DNA from: Enterobacter dykesii
GTDB lineage: Bacteria; Pseudomonadota; Gammaproteobacteria; Enterobacterales; Enterobacteriaceae
Direction: 5' to 3'
NCBI RefSeq assembly: GCF_008364625.2
Contig: NZ_CP126604.1
Coordinates: 1,612,001 to 1,676,000 of the forward strand
DNA: 64,000 nt
The notes under the pieces were generated by a model that saw nothing but the letters and a program-made list of their open reading frames with translations, made no database searches and was not told the DNA's origin. Every line of letters begins with the position of its first letter. Position 1 is the stretch's first letter. Both the position numbers and the translations under genes were made by a program. Positions 52,592 to 63,960 of this stretch are shown one piece after another.

Positions 52592-53530
52592 ATGAAAAGA
52601 GTTGAGCGTATAGACAGGGTGGAGTTAATGCGGACGTTTGTTCGCATTGTGGAGGCGGGCTCCCTCTCAGCGGCGGCACGGCAACTGGCCACCACACAGG
52701 CCACGGTGAGCAGACGGTTACAGTCGCTGGAGACCATGCTGGGCGTGCGCCTGATATTGCGCACCACCCACACGACGCGGCTGACGGATGACGGCGAGCG
52801 CTGCTATCAGCACGCCCGTCGGGTGATCGACAGCTGGCTGGCGTTGGAAGATGAGGTGGGGCAGACGGAAGATGAGCCCGTAGGCGTGCTGCGGGTGCGA
52901 GCTCCCCACGCGTTTGGTCAGGACCAGCTTCTGAAACCCGTAACCGAATTTTTGCAACGCTATCCCCAGCTTTCGATTGAGTGGATGCTCAACGATCGGT
53001 CGGCAGATTTTCTCGGCGACAATCTTGACTGCGCTATTCGGGTGGGTGTGGAGGTCGATCCGGCGACCGTATCCGTGCTGCTGGCGGAAGTGCCTCGCTC
53101 GGTGGTGGCCGCGCCAGCGCTGCTGGCCCGCTTCCCGGCGGTGAATACGCCGGAGGATTTGCAGCAGTTTCCCTGGATAGCCATCAGCTCTTTCTACCAG
53201 CGCCACGTGGAGCTTTTTCACGATGCCTCGCCTGCTACCGCGCGGATTGCTATTACGCCACGCCTAAGCACCGACAGCCTGTATGTCGCACGCAATACGG
53301 CGCTCACCGGCCTTGGCGTGGCGGTGGTCTCCAGCTGGACGGTACAGGATGATATTCGGGAAGGGCGGCTGGTGCATTTGCTGCCGGAGTGGCAGCCAGC
53401 GGCGTTACCGGTGCATCTTGTTTACCCCTGGTCCCGCTATTATCCGGCACGCTTGCGGCGTTTTCTGGAGCTGATGCGGCAGGTCATGCCGGAAGTCACC
53501 GGAATGAGAAAGCCCGTGCAGCAGCCATAA
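52592..53530 (+). CDS. LysR-type transcriptional regulator
   Basis: A 312-residue regulator from this ATG. The N-terminal winged helix-turn-helix AGSLSAAARQLATTQATVSRRLQSLETMLG (about residues 21-50) is followed by a LysR substrate-binding domain (about 95-300). The effector is unknown. The frame continues upstream to 52550, but that would translate through the operator-like palindrome, so 52592 is preferred even though no SD is obvious. It probably regulates itself and the divergent MFS gene. Confidence 0.9.
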   Translation: MKRVERIDRVELMRTFVRIVEAGSLSAAARQLATTQATVSRRLQSLETMLGVRLILRTTHTTRLTDDGERCYQHARRVIDSWLALEDEVGQTEDEPVGVLRVRAPHAFGQDQLLKPVTEFLQRYPQLSIEWMLNDRSADFLGDNLDCAIRVGVEVDPATVSVLLAEVPRSVVAAPALLARFPAVNTPEDLQQFPWIAISSFYQRHVELFHDASPATARIAITPRLSTDSLYVARNTALTGLGVAVVSSWTVQDDIREGRLVHLLPEWQPAALPVHLVYPWSRYYPARLRRFLELMRQVMPEVTGMRKPVQQP

Positions 53531-53558
53531 AAAAAGCCGACCCGAAGGTCGGCTTTTT
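53531..53558. terminator. Bidirectional terminator between the LysR gene and rne
   Basis: AAAAAGCCGACC and GGTCGGCTTTTT form a perfect 12-bp stem around CGAA, with A and T ends serving both strands. Confidence 0.93.
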
Positions 53559-53571
53559 ACTTTCAGCGTCG

Positions 53572-56500
53572 TTATTCGACAGACTGCGGACGCGTTGCCG
53601 GTGCAGTCGCCTGATGCGTTGCACTATGGCCGCCTGCAGCGCCTTTACCTTCGAAGTTGAATTCCGGGCGTACCCAGTCGCTGTGACGCGGGGCTTCAGG
53701 CACGTAATCCGGCGCCGGGGCGCGCGTCATTGGTGCTGTCGCCACGTGGGCTGCGGCTGGTGCAGAAACAACCGGCTCAGGTTTCACCTCAGGCGCTTTC
53801 GGTTCTTCAACAACCGGTTCAACCTCAATCTCAACGTCCTGAACGACTTCTTCAGTGGTGGTTTCAACCAGGGTTTCAGCGGTGTCTTCCACTGCGGCTA
53901 CAGGTTCAGCCACTTCAGCGATTTCCTCAGCCACCACGGCATCTTCTTCAGCAATAAGCTGCGGTGCGGCATCAACCGGCGCGGCAATCACTTCCGGATG
54001 AGTGGTTTCGACTTCAACTGCCTGAGGTGCTTCCGTTTCAACAATCTGAGGTTCAACCACGGTTGCCGCTTCAGTCACAACGTCTTCTACCGCTGCCACA
54101 GGTGCAATCACCTCTTCGGTTACAGGCTGTTCTTCAACAACCTGCTCCGGGCGAGCAACCGGGTAGCGGATCCAGACTTTGCCGGACGCCATTTCTGGCG
54201 AAGCACAGGCAATGGTCAGCGGCATTGGCGACTGAGTCGGGTAACGCTCGTCACGATAGCGACGACGGCGCTGGCCGCTGACGCGCAGATGACGTGGAGA
54301 ACGGCGTGAACGGCGCGGCATACCGGCGTTATCACGGTTTTCGCCGTTATCATCCTGCTCAACGTTGTTTTCAACGACCGCTGGCAGATCAACTTTCGCC
54401 AACTGCGTACCGGTTGTGCTCTCGCTGGTTTCAACTGCGACAACGGCTGACTCTTCTGTTACTTCTGAGGCGAAGCGAACTTTCTGAGAAAGCTGGCGCT
54501 GCTTACGACGCGGCATTACCTGAGTGCGCTCTTCCTGCTCGCCGTCCTGCTGTTCAACAGGCTCTTCGCGGTTCAGGTTTTTGACTTCCTGCTGTGCCTG
54601 ACGCTTCTCGTCGTTACGGCGACGGCTGCGTTCACGGCGCGGCTGCTGGTCGTCACGCTGTTTGCTCTTCTCAGTCTCATCGCCCGCCTGCTGGCGAATT
54701 TCACGATCTTCAACATTCGACTGCTGTTTCTCGCGACGGTTGCGACGGTTGTCTTCGCGTTGCTCACGGCCTTCGCTATTCTCAGAGCGGTTGTCACGGT
54801 TGTCACGACGCTCGCTACGGTCATTACGGTCATTACGGTCGTTGCGGTCATTACGATCGCGGCGGTTGTTCTGACGCTTGCGGCGGTCTTGCTGCCGCTC
54901 TGGCTTGGCTGCTTTAGGCTCTTCTTTCGGCTGCTCTGGCTGAACTTCTTCTTCAGCAAACATCTTCTTCAGCGCGCCAAAGAAGCGGCTCAGCAGACCC
55001 GGCTGTGCCGGCTGGGCTTTCGCTACCGCGGCTTCTGGTTTCTGCGCTGCAGGTTTGGCCGCAGGTTTTTCCAGGGCTGCTTCCGGTGGTGCTTCAGGCA
55101 TGATGAAGGTCGCTAACGCAGGCTGCTCTGGCAGTTTGCGCTCGGCTGGCTCTTCATCGGAAGGCAGGGACATCTCTTCTTCATGCAGCTTCGGCAGCAG
55201 GTAGCTGAGGGTGGTCGTCTCTTCGCCCTTACGCACGCGCAGTACGTGATAGTGCGGGGTCTGCATCTGGTCGTTTGGCACGATGATGCAGCGAACGCCG
55301 CCCTGACGCGCTTCAATTGCACTTACCGCTGCACGTTTTTCGTTAAGCAGGTAAGAGGCAACGGGAACCGGCACAATGGCGTGAACCTCTTTGGTGTTCT
55401 CTTTCAGCGCTTCTTCTTCAATCAGACGCAGAATGGAGAGAGACAGAGATTCGTTATCACGTACGGTACCGGTGCCGGAGCAGCGCGGACAAACGTGATG
55501 GCTGGACTCGCCGAGAGACGGGCTCAGACGCTGACGGGACATCTCCAGCAGGCCAAAGCGTGAGATATGGCTAATCTGGATACGCGCTCGGTCCTGACGC
55601 ACCGCTTCGCGCAGACGGTTTTCAACCGCACGCTGGTGGCGAACAGGGGTCATGTCGATGAAGTCGATAACGATCAGACCACCCAGGTCGCGCAGGCGGA
55701 GCTGGCGGGCGATTTCATCAGCGGCTTCGAGGTTCGTGTTATAGGCGGTCTCTTCGATATCGCCACCGCGCGTTGCACGCGCGGAGTTGATGTCGATAGC
55801 GGTCAGCGCTTCAGTGGTATCGATAACGATAGAACCGCCGGATGGCAGACGCACTTCACGCTGGAAGGCGGACTCAATCTGGGATTCGATCTGATAGTGG
55901 CTGAACAGCGGGATTTCACCGGTGTACAGTTTAATTTTGCTGGTGAAATCCGGACGACCCAGCGCGGCGATGTGCTGGCGCGCCAGCTCAAGCACTTTTG
56001 GGTTATCGATCAGAATCTCACCGATGTCCTGACGCAGATAATCACGGAAGGCACGCACGATAACGTTGCTTTCCTGGTGGATCAGGAACGGAGCAGGGCG
56101 GCTTTCCGCTGCTTTCTGTATGGCTTCCCAGTGCTTCAGACGGAAGCTCAGGTCCCACTGCAGCGCTTCGGCTGATTTGCCAACGCCTGCGGTACGCACG
56201 ATAAGCCCCATGCCATCAGGCAGTTCGAGGCTTGCCAGCGCTTCTTTCAGCTCGGTACGGTCATCACCTTCGATACGGCGAGAGATGCCACCCGCACGCG
56301 GGTTGTTAGGCATCAGAACCAGATAGCTCCCTGCGAGGCTGATAAAGGTGGTCAGTGCGGCACCTTTGTTGCCGCGCTCTTCTTTATCAATCTGAACGAT
56401 AACTTCCTGACCTTCACGCAGAACATCTTTGATGTTTGGGCGGCCATGGGCGTTGTAGTTTGCGGGGAAATATTCGCGGGCGATTTCTTTCAGAGGGAGG

Positions 56501-56700
56501 AAACCATGACGCTCAGCACCGTAATCGACAAATGCAGCTTCAAGGCTTGGTTCAATGCGGGTGATTTTACCTTTGTAAATGTTCGCTTTTTTCTGTTCGT
56601 GTCCAGGACTTTCGATATCCAGATCGTACAGGCGCTGCCCATCCACAAGGGCGACACGCAACTCTTCTTGCTGAGTTGCGTTGATTAACATTCTTTTCAT
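53572..56700 (-). CDS. rne: Ribonuclease E
   Basis: A 1042-residue endoribonuclease (E. coli 1061). S1 domain at about 36-120, then RNase H-like, 5'-sensor and DNase I-like domains. Catalytic Asp residues are in [11 protein letters not shown] (303) and [10 protein letters not shown] (346), and the Zn-link CPRC is at 404-407. The disordered C-terminal half keeps a membrane-targeting amphipathic helix ([14 protein letters not shown]), an Arg-rich RNA-binding region, the RhlB region, and the PNPase-binding end ([19 protein letters not shown]). It initiates mRNA decay and rRNA/tRNA maturation and scaffolds the degradosome. Confidence 0.97.
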   Translation of the reverse strand: MKRMLINATQQEELRVALVDGQRLYDLDIESPGHEQKKANIYKGKITRIEPSLEAAFVDYGAERHGFLPLKEIAREYFPANYNAHGRPNIKDVLREGQEVIVQIDKEERGNKGAALTTFISLAGSYLVLMPNNPRAGGISRRIEGDDRTELKEALASLELPDGMGLIVRTAGVGKSAEALQWDLSFRLKHWEAIQKAAESRPAPFLIHQESNVIVRAFRDYLRQDIGEILIDNPKVLELARQHIAALGRPDFTSKIKLYTGEIPLFSHYQIESQIESAFQREVRLPSGGSIVIDTTEALTAIDINSARATRGGDIEETAYNTNLEAADEIARQLRLRDLGGLIVIDFIDMTPVRHQRAVENRLREAVRQDRARIQISHISRFGLLEMSRQRLSPSLGESSHHVCPRCSGTGTVRDNESLSLSILRLIEEEALKENTKEVHAIVPVPVASYLLNEKRAAVSAIEARQGGVRCIIVPNDQMQTPHYHVLRVRKGEETTTLSYLLPKLHEEEMSLPSDEEPAERKLPEQPALATFIMPEAPPEAALEKPAAKPAAQKPEAAVAKAQPAQPGLLSRFFGALKKMFAEEEVQPEQPKEEPKAAKPERQQDRRKRQNNRRDRNDRNDRNDRNDRSERRDNRDNRSENSEGREQREDNRRNRREKQQSNVEDREIRQQAGDETEKSKQRDDQQPRRERSRRRNDEKRQAQQEVKNLNREEPVEQQDGEQEERTQVMPRRKQRQLSQKVRFASEVTEESAVVAVETSESTTGTQLAKVDLPAVVENNVEQDDNGENRDNAGMPRRSRRSPRHLRVSGQRRRRYRDERYPTQSPMPLTIACASPEMASGKVWIRYPVARPEQVVEEQPVTEEVIAPVAAVEDVVTEAATVVEPQIVETEAPQAVEVETTHPEVIAAPVDAAPQLIAEEDAVVAEEIAEVAEPVAAVEDTAETLVETTTEEVVQDVEIEVEPVVEEPKAPEVKPEPVVSAPAAAHVATAPMTRAPAPDYVPEAPRHSDWVRPEFNFEGKGAAGGHSATHQATAPATRPQSVE
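54818..54853. repeat. 9-bp tandem repeat inside rne
   Basis: Four units of CGGTCATTA (third unit CGGTCGTTG) encode a tandem Arg-Asn-Asp array on the minus strand, within the Arg-rich RNA-binding region of RNase E. The repeat is in frame, so copy-number change would alter length without a frameshift. Confidence 0.9.
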
Positions 56701-57050
56701 CGTAACTTACTCGTTATTCTTACATTGACGACAAAGCTGCGGGCAAGGTGACGCTTTCCGGGGTATGAACCGATGGCCTCGTGTCTGTTCACGTCGCCAA
56801 CCTCACGGTTGTCGCTCGCTTAAGAGGCGCAGAGTGTCGGTTGCCTGTGTTTCATACGGAAACACAGCGCAATTATCAGGGGAATTGCCTGGGTAGAACT
56901 CTCCAGAGAACAATCCTTATACCGGGAAGTACTGCAACCCGCAGCCCGCTAACTGCCTGAAAGATCAATACGTCTTACGCCATTGCTGCGTGGATGATCG
57001 GTCAGACAAAATTGGTCATTCCGTCAACATCCTTACTTAACCAGGATTTA
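56701..57050 (-). promoter_or_regulatory. rne 5' untranslated leader (rne5 autoregulatory element)
   Basis: About 350 bases upstream of the rne ATG contain no convincing gene. They closely resemble the E. coli rne leader, including ACCGATCATCCACGCAGCAA, the run with GGGCTGCGGG, and GAGGCCATCGGTTCA near the coding start. The E. coli leader folds into hairpins that RNase E binds and cleaves to control its own mRNA. The boundary at 57050 is approximate. The -10 region should be just beyond it. Confidence 0.85.
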
Positions 57051-57272
57051 ACACGGAAAACAGCCTCATTATTCCACTGCTCGCCGGGTTATAGCAAGAT
57101 GACTTTTACCATTTATCACCCGGTTACTCACAGTTTCTTCACTTCTGAATGGCGATTGGTTTAATAACCACCAAATCGGTTGCGCGAAACGGGGGACAGG
57201 CCGGATAAAAGTAAATATAAGCATAGAAAAATGAGTGGCGCTAATGGCTGTCGATATTTAGAATCGCCAACC

Positions 57273-58220
57273 ATGAAAACAGAGACTCCAGCCGTAAAAA
57301 TGGTTGCCATCGCCGAAGATGACGCGGGGCAACGTATCGATAACTTTTTGCGCACACAGTTGAAAGGTGTGCCAAAGAGCATGATTTACCGCATCCTGCG
57401 TAAGGGCGAGGTGCGGGTTAACAAAAAACGCGTGAAGCCTGAGTACAAACTCGAGGCGGGCGATGAAGTGCGTATTCCGCCGGTGCGCGTTGCAGAGCGT
57501 GAAGAAGAGACCGTTTCACCGAAGCTACAGAAAGTGGCGGCCCTGAGCGATGTCATCCTTTATGAAGACGACCATATTCTGGTGCTGAATAAACCGTCAG
57601 GGACGGCTGTTCATGGCGGTAGCGGTCTGAGCTTCGGCGTGATTGAAGGGTTGCGAGCCCTGCGCCCGGAAGCGCGCTTCCTTGAACTCGTGCACCGTCT
57701 TGACCGTGATACCTCTGGCGTACTGCTGGTGGCGAAAAAGCGTTCTGCGCTGCGTTCGCTGCATGAACAGCTGCGTGAGAAAGGGATGCAGAAAGACTAT
57801 CTGGCGCTGGTGCGTGGTCAATGGCAGTCCCATGTAAAAGTGGTGCAGGCGCCACTGCTCAAGAACATTCTGCAAAGCGGCGAACGTATTGTCCGCGTAA
57901 GCCAGGAAGGGAAACCGTCTGAAACGCGCTTTAAAGTTGAAGAGCGCTATGAGTTTGCGACGCTGGTGCGCTGCAGTCCTGTCACCGGTCGTACCCACCA
58001 AATCCGCGTCCATACGCAGTTTGCAGGGCACCCAATTGCCTTTGATGACCGCTATGGCGACCGTGAGTTTGATAAGCAGCTGGCTGGGACGGGGCTGTCG
58101 CGTCTGTTCCTGCATGCGGCAGCGCTGAAGTTTACCCATCCTAATACGGGTGAAGCCATCCGTATTGAAGCGCCGCTGGATGAGCAGCTGAAACGCTGTC
58201 TTAAGGTTCTGCGCGGCTGA
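57273..58220 (+). CDS. rluC: 23S rRNA pseudouridine synthase RluC
   Basis: A 315-residue enzyme starting MKTETPAVKMVAIAEDDAGQ. An S4 RNA-binding domain is at about 18-80, followed by the catalytic domain with HRLDRDTSGVLLVAKK (catalytic Asp near residue 144) and the RTHQIRVH motif near 240. It makes pseudouridine at 23S rRNA positions 955, 2504 and 2580 in E. coli. The longer in-frame extension upstream has no homology. It is divergent from rne and converges on yceF. Confidence 0.96.
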   Translation: MKTETPAVKMVAIAEDDAGQRIDNFLRTQLKGVPKSMIYRILRKGEVRVNKKRVKPEYKLEAGDEVRIPPVRVAEREEETVSPKLQKVAALSDVILYEDDHILVLNKPSGTAVHGGSGLSFGVIEGLRALRPEARFLELVHRLDRDTSGVLLVAKKRSALRSLHEQLREKGMQKDYLALVRGQWQSHVKVVQAPLLKNILQSGERIVRVSQEGKPSETRFKVEERYEFATLVRCSPVTGRTHQIRVHTQFAGHPIAFDDRYGDREFDKQLAGTGLSRLFLHAAALKFTHPNTGEAIRIEAPLDEQLKRCLKVLRG

Positions 58221-58232
58221 GTTTGCTTTCCT

Positions 58233-58253
58233 CCCTCTCCCTGTGGGAGAGGG
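58233..58253. repeat. CCCTCTCCC/GGGAGAGGG hairpin between rluC and yceF
   Basis: A perfect 9-bp inverted repeat around TGT, between convergent genes. The same CCCTCTCCC..GGGAGAGGG palindrome is known as a dispersed repeat in enterobacterial genomes; here it may also terminate transcription. Confidence 0.65.
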
Positions 58254-58274
58254 CATCAGGCCGCAACGTTTCAG

Positions 58275-58859
58275 TCACATGGTCAGCGGATTATACTCTT
58301 CTCGTCTTAACATCTGACACAAAGCAATCAGCGGTAACCCCACCAGCGTGTTGGGATCGCGACCATCCAGCTTGTCGAACAGCGCAATCCCCAATCCTTC
58401 ACTCTTAAAGCTTCCCGCACAGTTCAGCGGACGTTCCCGCCGCACATAATCCACGATCTCTTGCTCGCTGAGATGACGGAAGTGTACGTCGAACGGCTCG
58501 CACTCCGTTTGCAGATGACCGGAGGCGGAGTTATAGAGCGCCAGGCCGGTATAAAAGGTCACGATCGTGCCTCGCGCACGCAGAAGCTGCTGGCAGGCGT
58601 TCTCCTCCGTATGGGGCTTGCCGGTTATTTCCCCGTCCAGCACGCAAACCTGATCGGAGCCTATAATCAAATGTGCGGGGTAACGTGCGGCCAGCGACTG
58701 CGCTTTCTCCTTAGCAAGACGCATCACCAGATGACGAGGTGATTCGCCCGGCTGTGGAGTCTCATCAACTTCTGGCGCGGCGCATTCAAACGGGATCCCG
58801 AGCTTTTCCAGCAGCATTCGGCGGTAGGGAGATGTGGAAGCAAGGACGAGATTTGGCAT
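58275..58859 (-). CDS. yceF: m7GTP pyrophosphatase YceF (Maf family)
   Basis: A 194-residue Maf-type nucleotide pyrophosphatase, the E. coli length. N-terminal [21 protein letters not shown] is the Maf signature; [10 protein letters not shown] and [18 protein letters not shown] supply the Glu/Asp metal and substrate residues. It hydrolyses 7-methyl-GTP and related modified nucleotides. It is divergent from yceD. Confidence 0.95.
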   Translation of the reverse strand: MPNLVLASTSPYRRMLLEKLGIPFECAAPEVDETPQPGESPRHLVMRLAKEKAQSLAARYPAHLIIGSDQVCVLDGEITGKPHTEENACQQLLRARGTIVTFYTGLALYNSASGHLQTECEPFDVHFRHLSEQEIVDYVRRERPLNCAGSFKSEGLGIALFDKLDGRDPNTLVGLPLIALCQMLRREEYNPLTM

Positions 58860-59521
<662 letters not shown>

Positions 59522-59525
59522 TTGA

Positions 59526-59711
<186 letters not shown>

Positions 59712-59791
59712 TCACGCGCAAGCGTGATTAGGCTTAGTGAGGATTTCCCCGTGCAAACGGGGAATTTACCGAACCAGGCTGCGACGATACC

Positions 59792-60826
59792 TTGACACGT
59801 CTAACCCTGGCGTTAGATGTCATGGGGGGAGATTTTGGCCCTTCCGTGACAGTGCCTGCAGCATTGCAGGCACTGAATTCTAATTCGCAACTCACACTTC
59901 TTTTAGTCGGCAATCCCGACACAATCACGCCATTACTCGCAAAAGCTGACTTTGAACAACGTTCGCGTCTGCAGATTATTCCTGCGCAGTCAGTTATTGC
60001 CAGTGATGCCCGACCCTCGCAGGCCATTCGCAATAGTCGTGGCAGCTCTATGCGGATAGCGCTGGAGCTGGTGAAAGAAGGGCGAGCTCAGGCTTGCGTC
60101 AGCGCGGGAAATACCGGCGCGCTGATGGGCCTGTCGAAATTGCTGCTCAAACCTATTGAAGGTATTGAGCGCCCGGCGCTGGTGACGGTATTACCGCATC
60201 AGCAGAAGGGCAAGACGGTGGTGCTCGATTTAGGCGCTAACGTCGACTGTGATAGTACTATGCTGGCTCAGTTTGCCGTGATGGGATCGGTGCTGGCAGA
60301 AGAAGTTGTCGGGATCAACACTCCCCGTGTTGCGTTACTGAACATTGGTGAAGAAGAGACCAAAGGCCTGGACAGCATTCGCGAAGCGGCTGAATTGCTC
60401 AAACAGGTTCCCTCCATCAACTATATTGGTTATCTCGAAGCCAATGAGTTGTTGACGGGTAAAACGGATGTTCTGGTGTGCGATGGCTTCACCGGAAACG
60501 TCACGTTGAAGACCATGGAAGGGGTCGTACGCATGTTTCTTTCTCTGCTGAAATCTCAGGGAGAAGGTAAAAAAAGCGCCTGGTGGCTGATTTTATTGAA
60601 GCGTTGGTTACAAAAGAGCCTGACGCGGCGATTCAGTCACCTCAACCCCGACCAGTATAATGGCGCCTGTCTGTTAGGATTGCGCGGCATCGTGATTAAG
60701 AGTCATGGCGCCGCCAATCAGCGAGCATTTGCTGTCGCGATTGAACAGGCAGTGCAGGCGGTGCAGCGACAAGTCCCTCAGCGGATTGCCGCTCGCCTGG
60801 AATCTGTATTAGCTAAAAGTGACTGA
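59792..60826 (+). CDS. plsX: Phosphate acyltransferase PlsX
   Basis: A 344-residue enzyme that makes acyl-phosphate from acyl-ACP for phospholipid synthesis. The start is TTG at 59792 ([17 protein letters not shown]), as known for E. coli pls[20 protein letters not shown] is at about 103-122 and [21 protein letters not shown] near 290. The C-terminus ends at ESVLAKSD, about 12 residues shorter than in E. coli; this looks like natural variation. It overlaps nothing and precedes fabH by 6 bases. Confidence 0.95.
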   Translation: MTRLTLALDVMGGDFGPSVTVPAALQALNSNSQLTLLLVGNPDTITPLLAKADFEQRSRLQIIPAQSVIASDARPSQAIRNSRGSSMRIALELVKEGRAQACVSAGNTGALMGLSKLLLKPIEGIERPALVTVLPHQQKGKTVVLDLGANVDCDSTMLAQFAVMGSVLAEEVVGINTPRVALLNIGEEETKGLDSIREAAELLKQVPSINYIGYLEANELLTGKTDVLVCDGFTGNVTLKTMEGVVRMFLSLLKSQGEGKKSAWWLILLKRWLQKSLTRRFSHLNPDQYNGACLLGLRGIVIKSHGAANQRAFAVAIEQAVQAVQRQVPQRIAARLESVLAKSD

Positions 60827-60832
60827 GCGTAC

Positions 60833-61786
60833 ATGTATACGAAGATTTTAGGTACCGGCAGCTACCTGCCAAAACAAGTGCGAACCAACGCCGATCTGGA
60901 AAAAATGGTAGATACGTCTGACGAGTGGATTGTCACGCGCACAGGTATCCGTGAACGTCGTATTGCCGCGCCAGACGAAACCGTGTCGACCATGGGTTAC
61001 GAAGCCGCACAGCGTGCTATCGAAATGGCCGGCATTGATAAAGAACAGATTGGTTTGATCGTGGTCGCCACGACGTCTGCCACGCATGCTTTCCCAAGCG
61101 CGGCGTGCCAGGTGCAGAACATGCTCGGCATTAAAGGCTGTCCGGCGTTTGACGTCGCTGCCGCGTGCGCAGGCTTCACCTATGCGCTGAGCGTCGCCGA
61201 TCAATACGTGAAATCCGGTGCCGTTAAATATGCGCTGGTGATCGGTGCTGACGTGCTGGCGCGTACCTGCGATCCAACCGATCGTGGAACGATCATTATT
61301 TTTGGTGATGGTGCGGGTGCGGTGCTGCTGGGGCAGTCCGAAGAGCCGGGTATCATCTCGACGCATCTGCATGCTGATGGCAGCTACGGCGAACTGTTGA
61401 CTCTGCCTAACGCCGATCGCGTTAATCCGGACAACTCGATTTACCTGACCATGGCAGGGAACGAGGTGTTCAAGGTGGCGGTAACCGAGCTTGCGCACAT
61501 CGTTGATGAAACGCTGGAAGCGAATAACCTTGAGCGTTCCGCCCTCGACTGGTTGGTGCCGCATCAGGCGAACCTGCGTATCATCAGCGCGACCGCGAAA
61601 AAGCTGGGCATGTCGATGGATAACGTTGTAGTGACGCTGGATCGTCATGGCAACACCTCTGCGGCGTCGGTACCGTGCGCATTTGATGAAGCGGTACGCG
61701 ATGGACGAATCAAACGGGGCCAGCTGGTCTTGCTTGAAGCCTTCGGTGGCGGGTTCACCTGGGGTTCCGCGCTGGTTCGTTTCTAG
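60833..61786 (+). CDS. fabH: Beta-ketoacyl-ACP synthase III FabH
   Basis: A 317-residue condensing enzyme, the E. coli length. Catalytic Cys112 is in AAACAGF, His is in [10 protein letters not shown] (about 244), and Asn is in [10 protein letters not shown] (about 274). It condenses acetyl-CoA with malonyl-ACP to start fatty acid synthesis. It lies between plsX and fabD. Confidence 0.98.
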   Translation: MYTKILGTGSYLPKQVRTNADLEKMVDTSDEWIVTRTGIRERRIAAPDETVSTMGYEAAQRAIEMAGIDKEQIGLIVVATTSATHAFPSAACQVQNMLGIKGCPAFDVAAACAGFTYALSVADQYVKSGAVKYALVIGADVLARTCDPTDRGTIIIFGDGAGAVLLGQSEEPGIISTHLHADGSYGELLTLPNADRVNPDNSIYLTMAGNEVFKVAVTELAHIVDETLEANNLERSALDWLVPHQANLRIISATAKKLGMSMDNVVVTLDRHGNTSAASVPCAFDEAVRDGRIKRGQLVLLEAFGGGFTWGSALVRF

Positions 61787-61801
61787 TATAAGGAATAAAA
61801 A

Positions 61802-62731
61802 ATGACGCAATTTGCTTTTGTGTTCCCGGGCCAGGGCTCTCAAACCGTTGGGATGTTGTCTGAAATGGCAGCAACCTATCCGGTTATTGAAGAGACTTTC
61901 CGTGAAGCTTCTGATGCACTGGGTTATGATTTATGGGCGCTGACCCAGCAGGGTCCGGCCGAAGAACTGAACAAAACCTGGCAGACCCAGCCAGCGCTGC
62001 TGACCGCGTCCGTTGCGCTGTGGCGCGTCTGGCAGCAGCAGGGCGGTAAAGCTCCAGCGCTGCTCGCGGGTCATAGCCTGGGTGAATACTCTGCGCTGGT
62101 GTGTGCTGGCGTGATCGCGTTTGCTGACGCGGTACGTCTGGTTGAACTGCGCGGTAAATTCATGCAGGAAGCGGTGCCTGAAGGCACGGGCGGCATGTCT
62201 GCCATCATCGGTCTGGATGACGCTGCAATTGCAAAAGCGTGTGAAGAATCTGCTGAAGGCCAGGTTGTCTCTCCGGTAAACTTCAACTCGCCGGGCCAGG
62301 TAGTTATTGCCGGTCATAAAGAAGCGGTTGAACGCGCGGGTGCGGCCTGTAAAGCAGCGGGTGCTAAGCGTGCGCTGCCGCTGCCGGTCAGCGTGCCGTC
62401 TCACTGTGCGCTGATGAAGCCTGCTGCTGAGAAACTGGCGGTTGAGCTGGAAAAAATTACGTTTAACGCACCGACGATTTCCGTTGTGAATAACGTCGAT
62501 GTGAAATGCGAAACCACGCCGGAAGCTATCCGTGACGCACTGGTTCGTCAGCTCTACAGCCCGGTGCAGTGGACCAAAACCGTTGAGTTTATGGCAGCGG
62601 AGGGCGTTGAGCATCTGTATGAAGTCGGCCCAGGTAAAGTCCTCACCGGTCTGACAAAACGTATTGTTGACACCCTGACAGCCTCGGCGATTAACGAGCC
62701 GGAAGCGATGTCAGCGGCACTCTCGCAATAA
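61802..62731 (+). CDS. fabD: Malonyl-CoA:ACP transacylase FabD
   Basis: A 309-residue enzyme, the E. coli length. N-terminal FVFPGQGSQTVGML, the nucleophile Ser92 in GHSLGE, a conserved Arg in VELRGKFMQEAV, and His in SVPSHCALM (about 201). It loads malonyl groups onto ACP. It follows fabH by 15 bases and precedes fabG by 12. Confidence 0.98.
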   Translation: MTQFAFVFPGQGSQTVGMLSEMAATYPVIEETFREASDALGYDLWALTQQGPAEELNKTWQTQPALLTASVALWRVWQQQGGKAPALLAGHSLGEYSALVCAGVIAFADAVRLVELRGKFMQEAVPEGTGGMSAIIGLDDAAIAKACEESAEGQVVSPVNFNSPGQVVIAGHKEAVERAGAACKAAGAKRALPLPVSVPSHCALMKPAAEKLAVELEKITFNAPTISVVNNVDVKCETTPEAIRDALVRQLYSPVQWTKTVEFMAAEGVEHLYEVGPGKVLTGLTKRIVDTLTASAINEPEAMSAALSQ

Positions 62732-62743
62732 AAGAGGAATACC

Positions 62744-63478
62744 ATGAGTTTTGAAGGAAAAATCGCCCTGGTCACTGGCGCAAGCCGTGGTATCGGGCGT
62801 GCAATTGCTGAAACACTGGTTGCGCGCGGCGCGAAGGTGATTGGTACAGCAACCAGCGAGAATGGCGCTCAGGCCATCAGCGAGTATCTGGGTGCAAACG
62901 GTAAAGGTCTGGTACTGAATGTGACCGAACCTGCATCTATCGAATCTGTTCTGGAAAATATTCGCGCAGAGTTTGGCGAAGTGGATATTCTGGTAAACAA
63001 TGCCGGGATCACTCGCGATAACCTGTTAATGCGAATGAAAGACGACGAGTGGAACGATATCATCGAAACCAACCTGTCATCTGTATTCCGTCTGTCAAAA
63101 GCGGTAATGCGCGCTATGATGAAAAAGCGTCATGGACGTATTATCACTGTCGGTTCTGTGGTTGGTACCATGGGAAATGCTGGTCAGGCTAACTACGCTG
63201 CGGCGAAAGCAGGTCTGATTGGTTTCAGTAAGTCGCTGGCGCGTGAAGTCGCGTCCCGCGGTATTACGGTAAACGTTGTTGCTCCGGGCTTTATTGAAAC
63301 GGACATGACGCGTGCGCTGACTGATGAGCAGCGTGCGGGTACGCTGGCGGCAGTTCCGGCGGGTCGTCTTGGCGACCCTAAAGAAATCGCCAGTGCGGTT
63401 GCATTTTTAGCCTCTGACGAAGCGGGTTACATCACTGGTGAGACCCTCCACGTCAACGGCGGGATGTATATGGTTTAA
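62744..63478 (+). CDS. fabG: 3-oxoacyl-ACP reductase FabG
   Basis: A 244-residue short-chain dehydrogenase, the E. coli length. NADPH-binding TGASRGIG is at about residues 11-18, the catalytic Ser is in TVGSVVGTMG (138), and YAAAKAG carries Tyr151 and Lys155. It reduces 3-ketoacyl-ACP. SD GAGGAA precedes the ATG. Confidence 0.98.
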   Translation: MSFEGKIALVTGASRGIGRAIAETLVARGAKVIGTATSENGAQAISEYLGANGKGLVLNVTEPASIESVLENIRAEFGEVDILVNNAGITRDNLLMRMKDDEWNDIIETNLSSVFRLSKAVMRAMMKKRHGRIITVGSVVGTMGNAGQANYAAAKAGLIGFSKSLAREVASRGITVNVVAPGFIETDMTRALTDEQRAGTLAAVPAGRLGDPKEIASAVAFLASDEAGYITGETLHVNGGMYMV

Positions 63479-63632
63479 CCACGATGAAAAATATTTGCGT
63501 TATTAGGGCGAATGGCCTCAAAATAACGTAAAATCGTGGTAAGAACTGCCGGGATTTAGTTGCAAATTTTTCAACATTTTATACACTACGAAAACCATCG
63601 CGAAAGCGAGTTTTGATAGGAAATTTAAGAGT

Positions 63633-63869
63633 ATGAGCACTATCGAAGAACGCGTTAAGAAAATTATCGGCGAACAGCTGGGCGTTAAGCAGGAAGAAGT
63701 TGTGAACTCCGCTTCCTTCGTTGAAGACCTGGGCGCAGATTCTCTTGACACCGTTGAGCTGGTAATGGCTCTGGAAGAAGAGTTTGATACTGAGATTCCG
63801 GACGAAGAAGCTGAGAAGATCACCACCGTTCAGGCTGCCATTGATTACATCAACGGTCACCAGGCGTAA
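63633..63869 (+). CDS. acpP: Acyl carrier protein
   Basis: A 78-residue acidic protein. The phosphopantetheine attachment Ser is residue 37 (36 after Met removal) in [11 protein letters not shown]. It carries growing acyl chains. The 154-base gap after fabG contains its own promoter region (T-rich TTGCAAATTTTTC at about 63559), in line with the high expression and separate promoter of E. coli acpP. A hairpin follows the stop codon. Confidence 0.98.
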   Translation: MSTIEERVKKIIGEQLGVKQEEVVNSASFVEDLGADSLDTVELVMALEEEFDTEIPDEEAEKITTVQAAIDYINGHQA

Positions 63870-63880
63870 GTGAACATCTC

Positions 63881-63917
63881 CAGGCGGTCATTCGACCGCC
63901 TGAGTTTTATCTTTTTT
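63881..63917 (+). terminator. Hairpin with T tract after acpP
   Basis: CAGGCGGTC and GACCGCCTG form a perfect 9-bp stem around ATTC, followed by GAGTTTTATCTTTTTT. It probably attenuates transcription into fabF. Confidence 0.85.
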
Positions 63918-63960
63918 AGTCCCACGAATCTCTTTTTTTATCCCTCCCTGGAGGACAAAC

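Noticed and set aside
55567..56175. 202-residue plus-strand frame inside rne
   Set aside because: Antisense to the conserved catalytic domain of RNase E; long shadow frames are expected in GC-rich genes.
57161..57382. Minus-strand 73-residue frame (yceQ-like) between rne and rluC
   Set aside because: Most of it is the reverse strand of the conserved rluC N-terminus, so its apparent conservation is explained by rluC.
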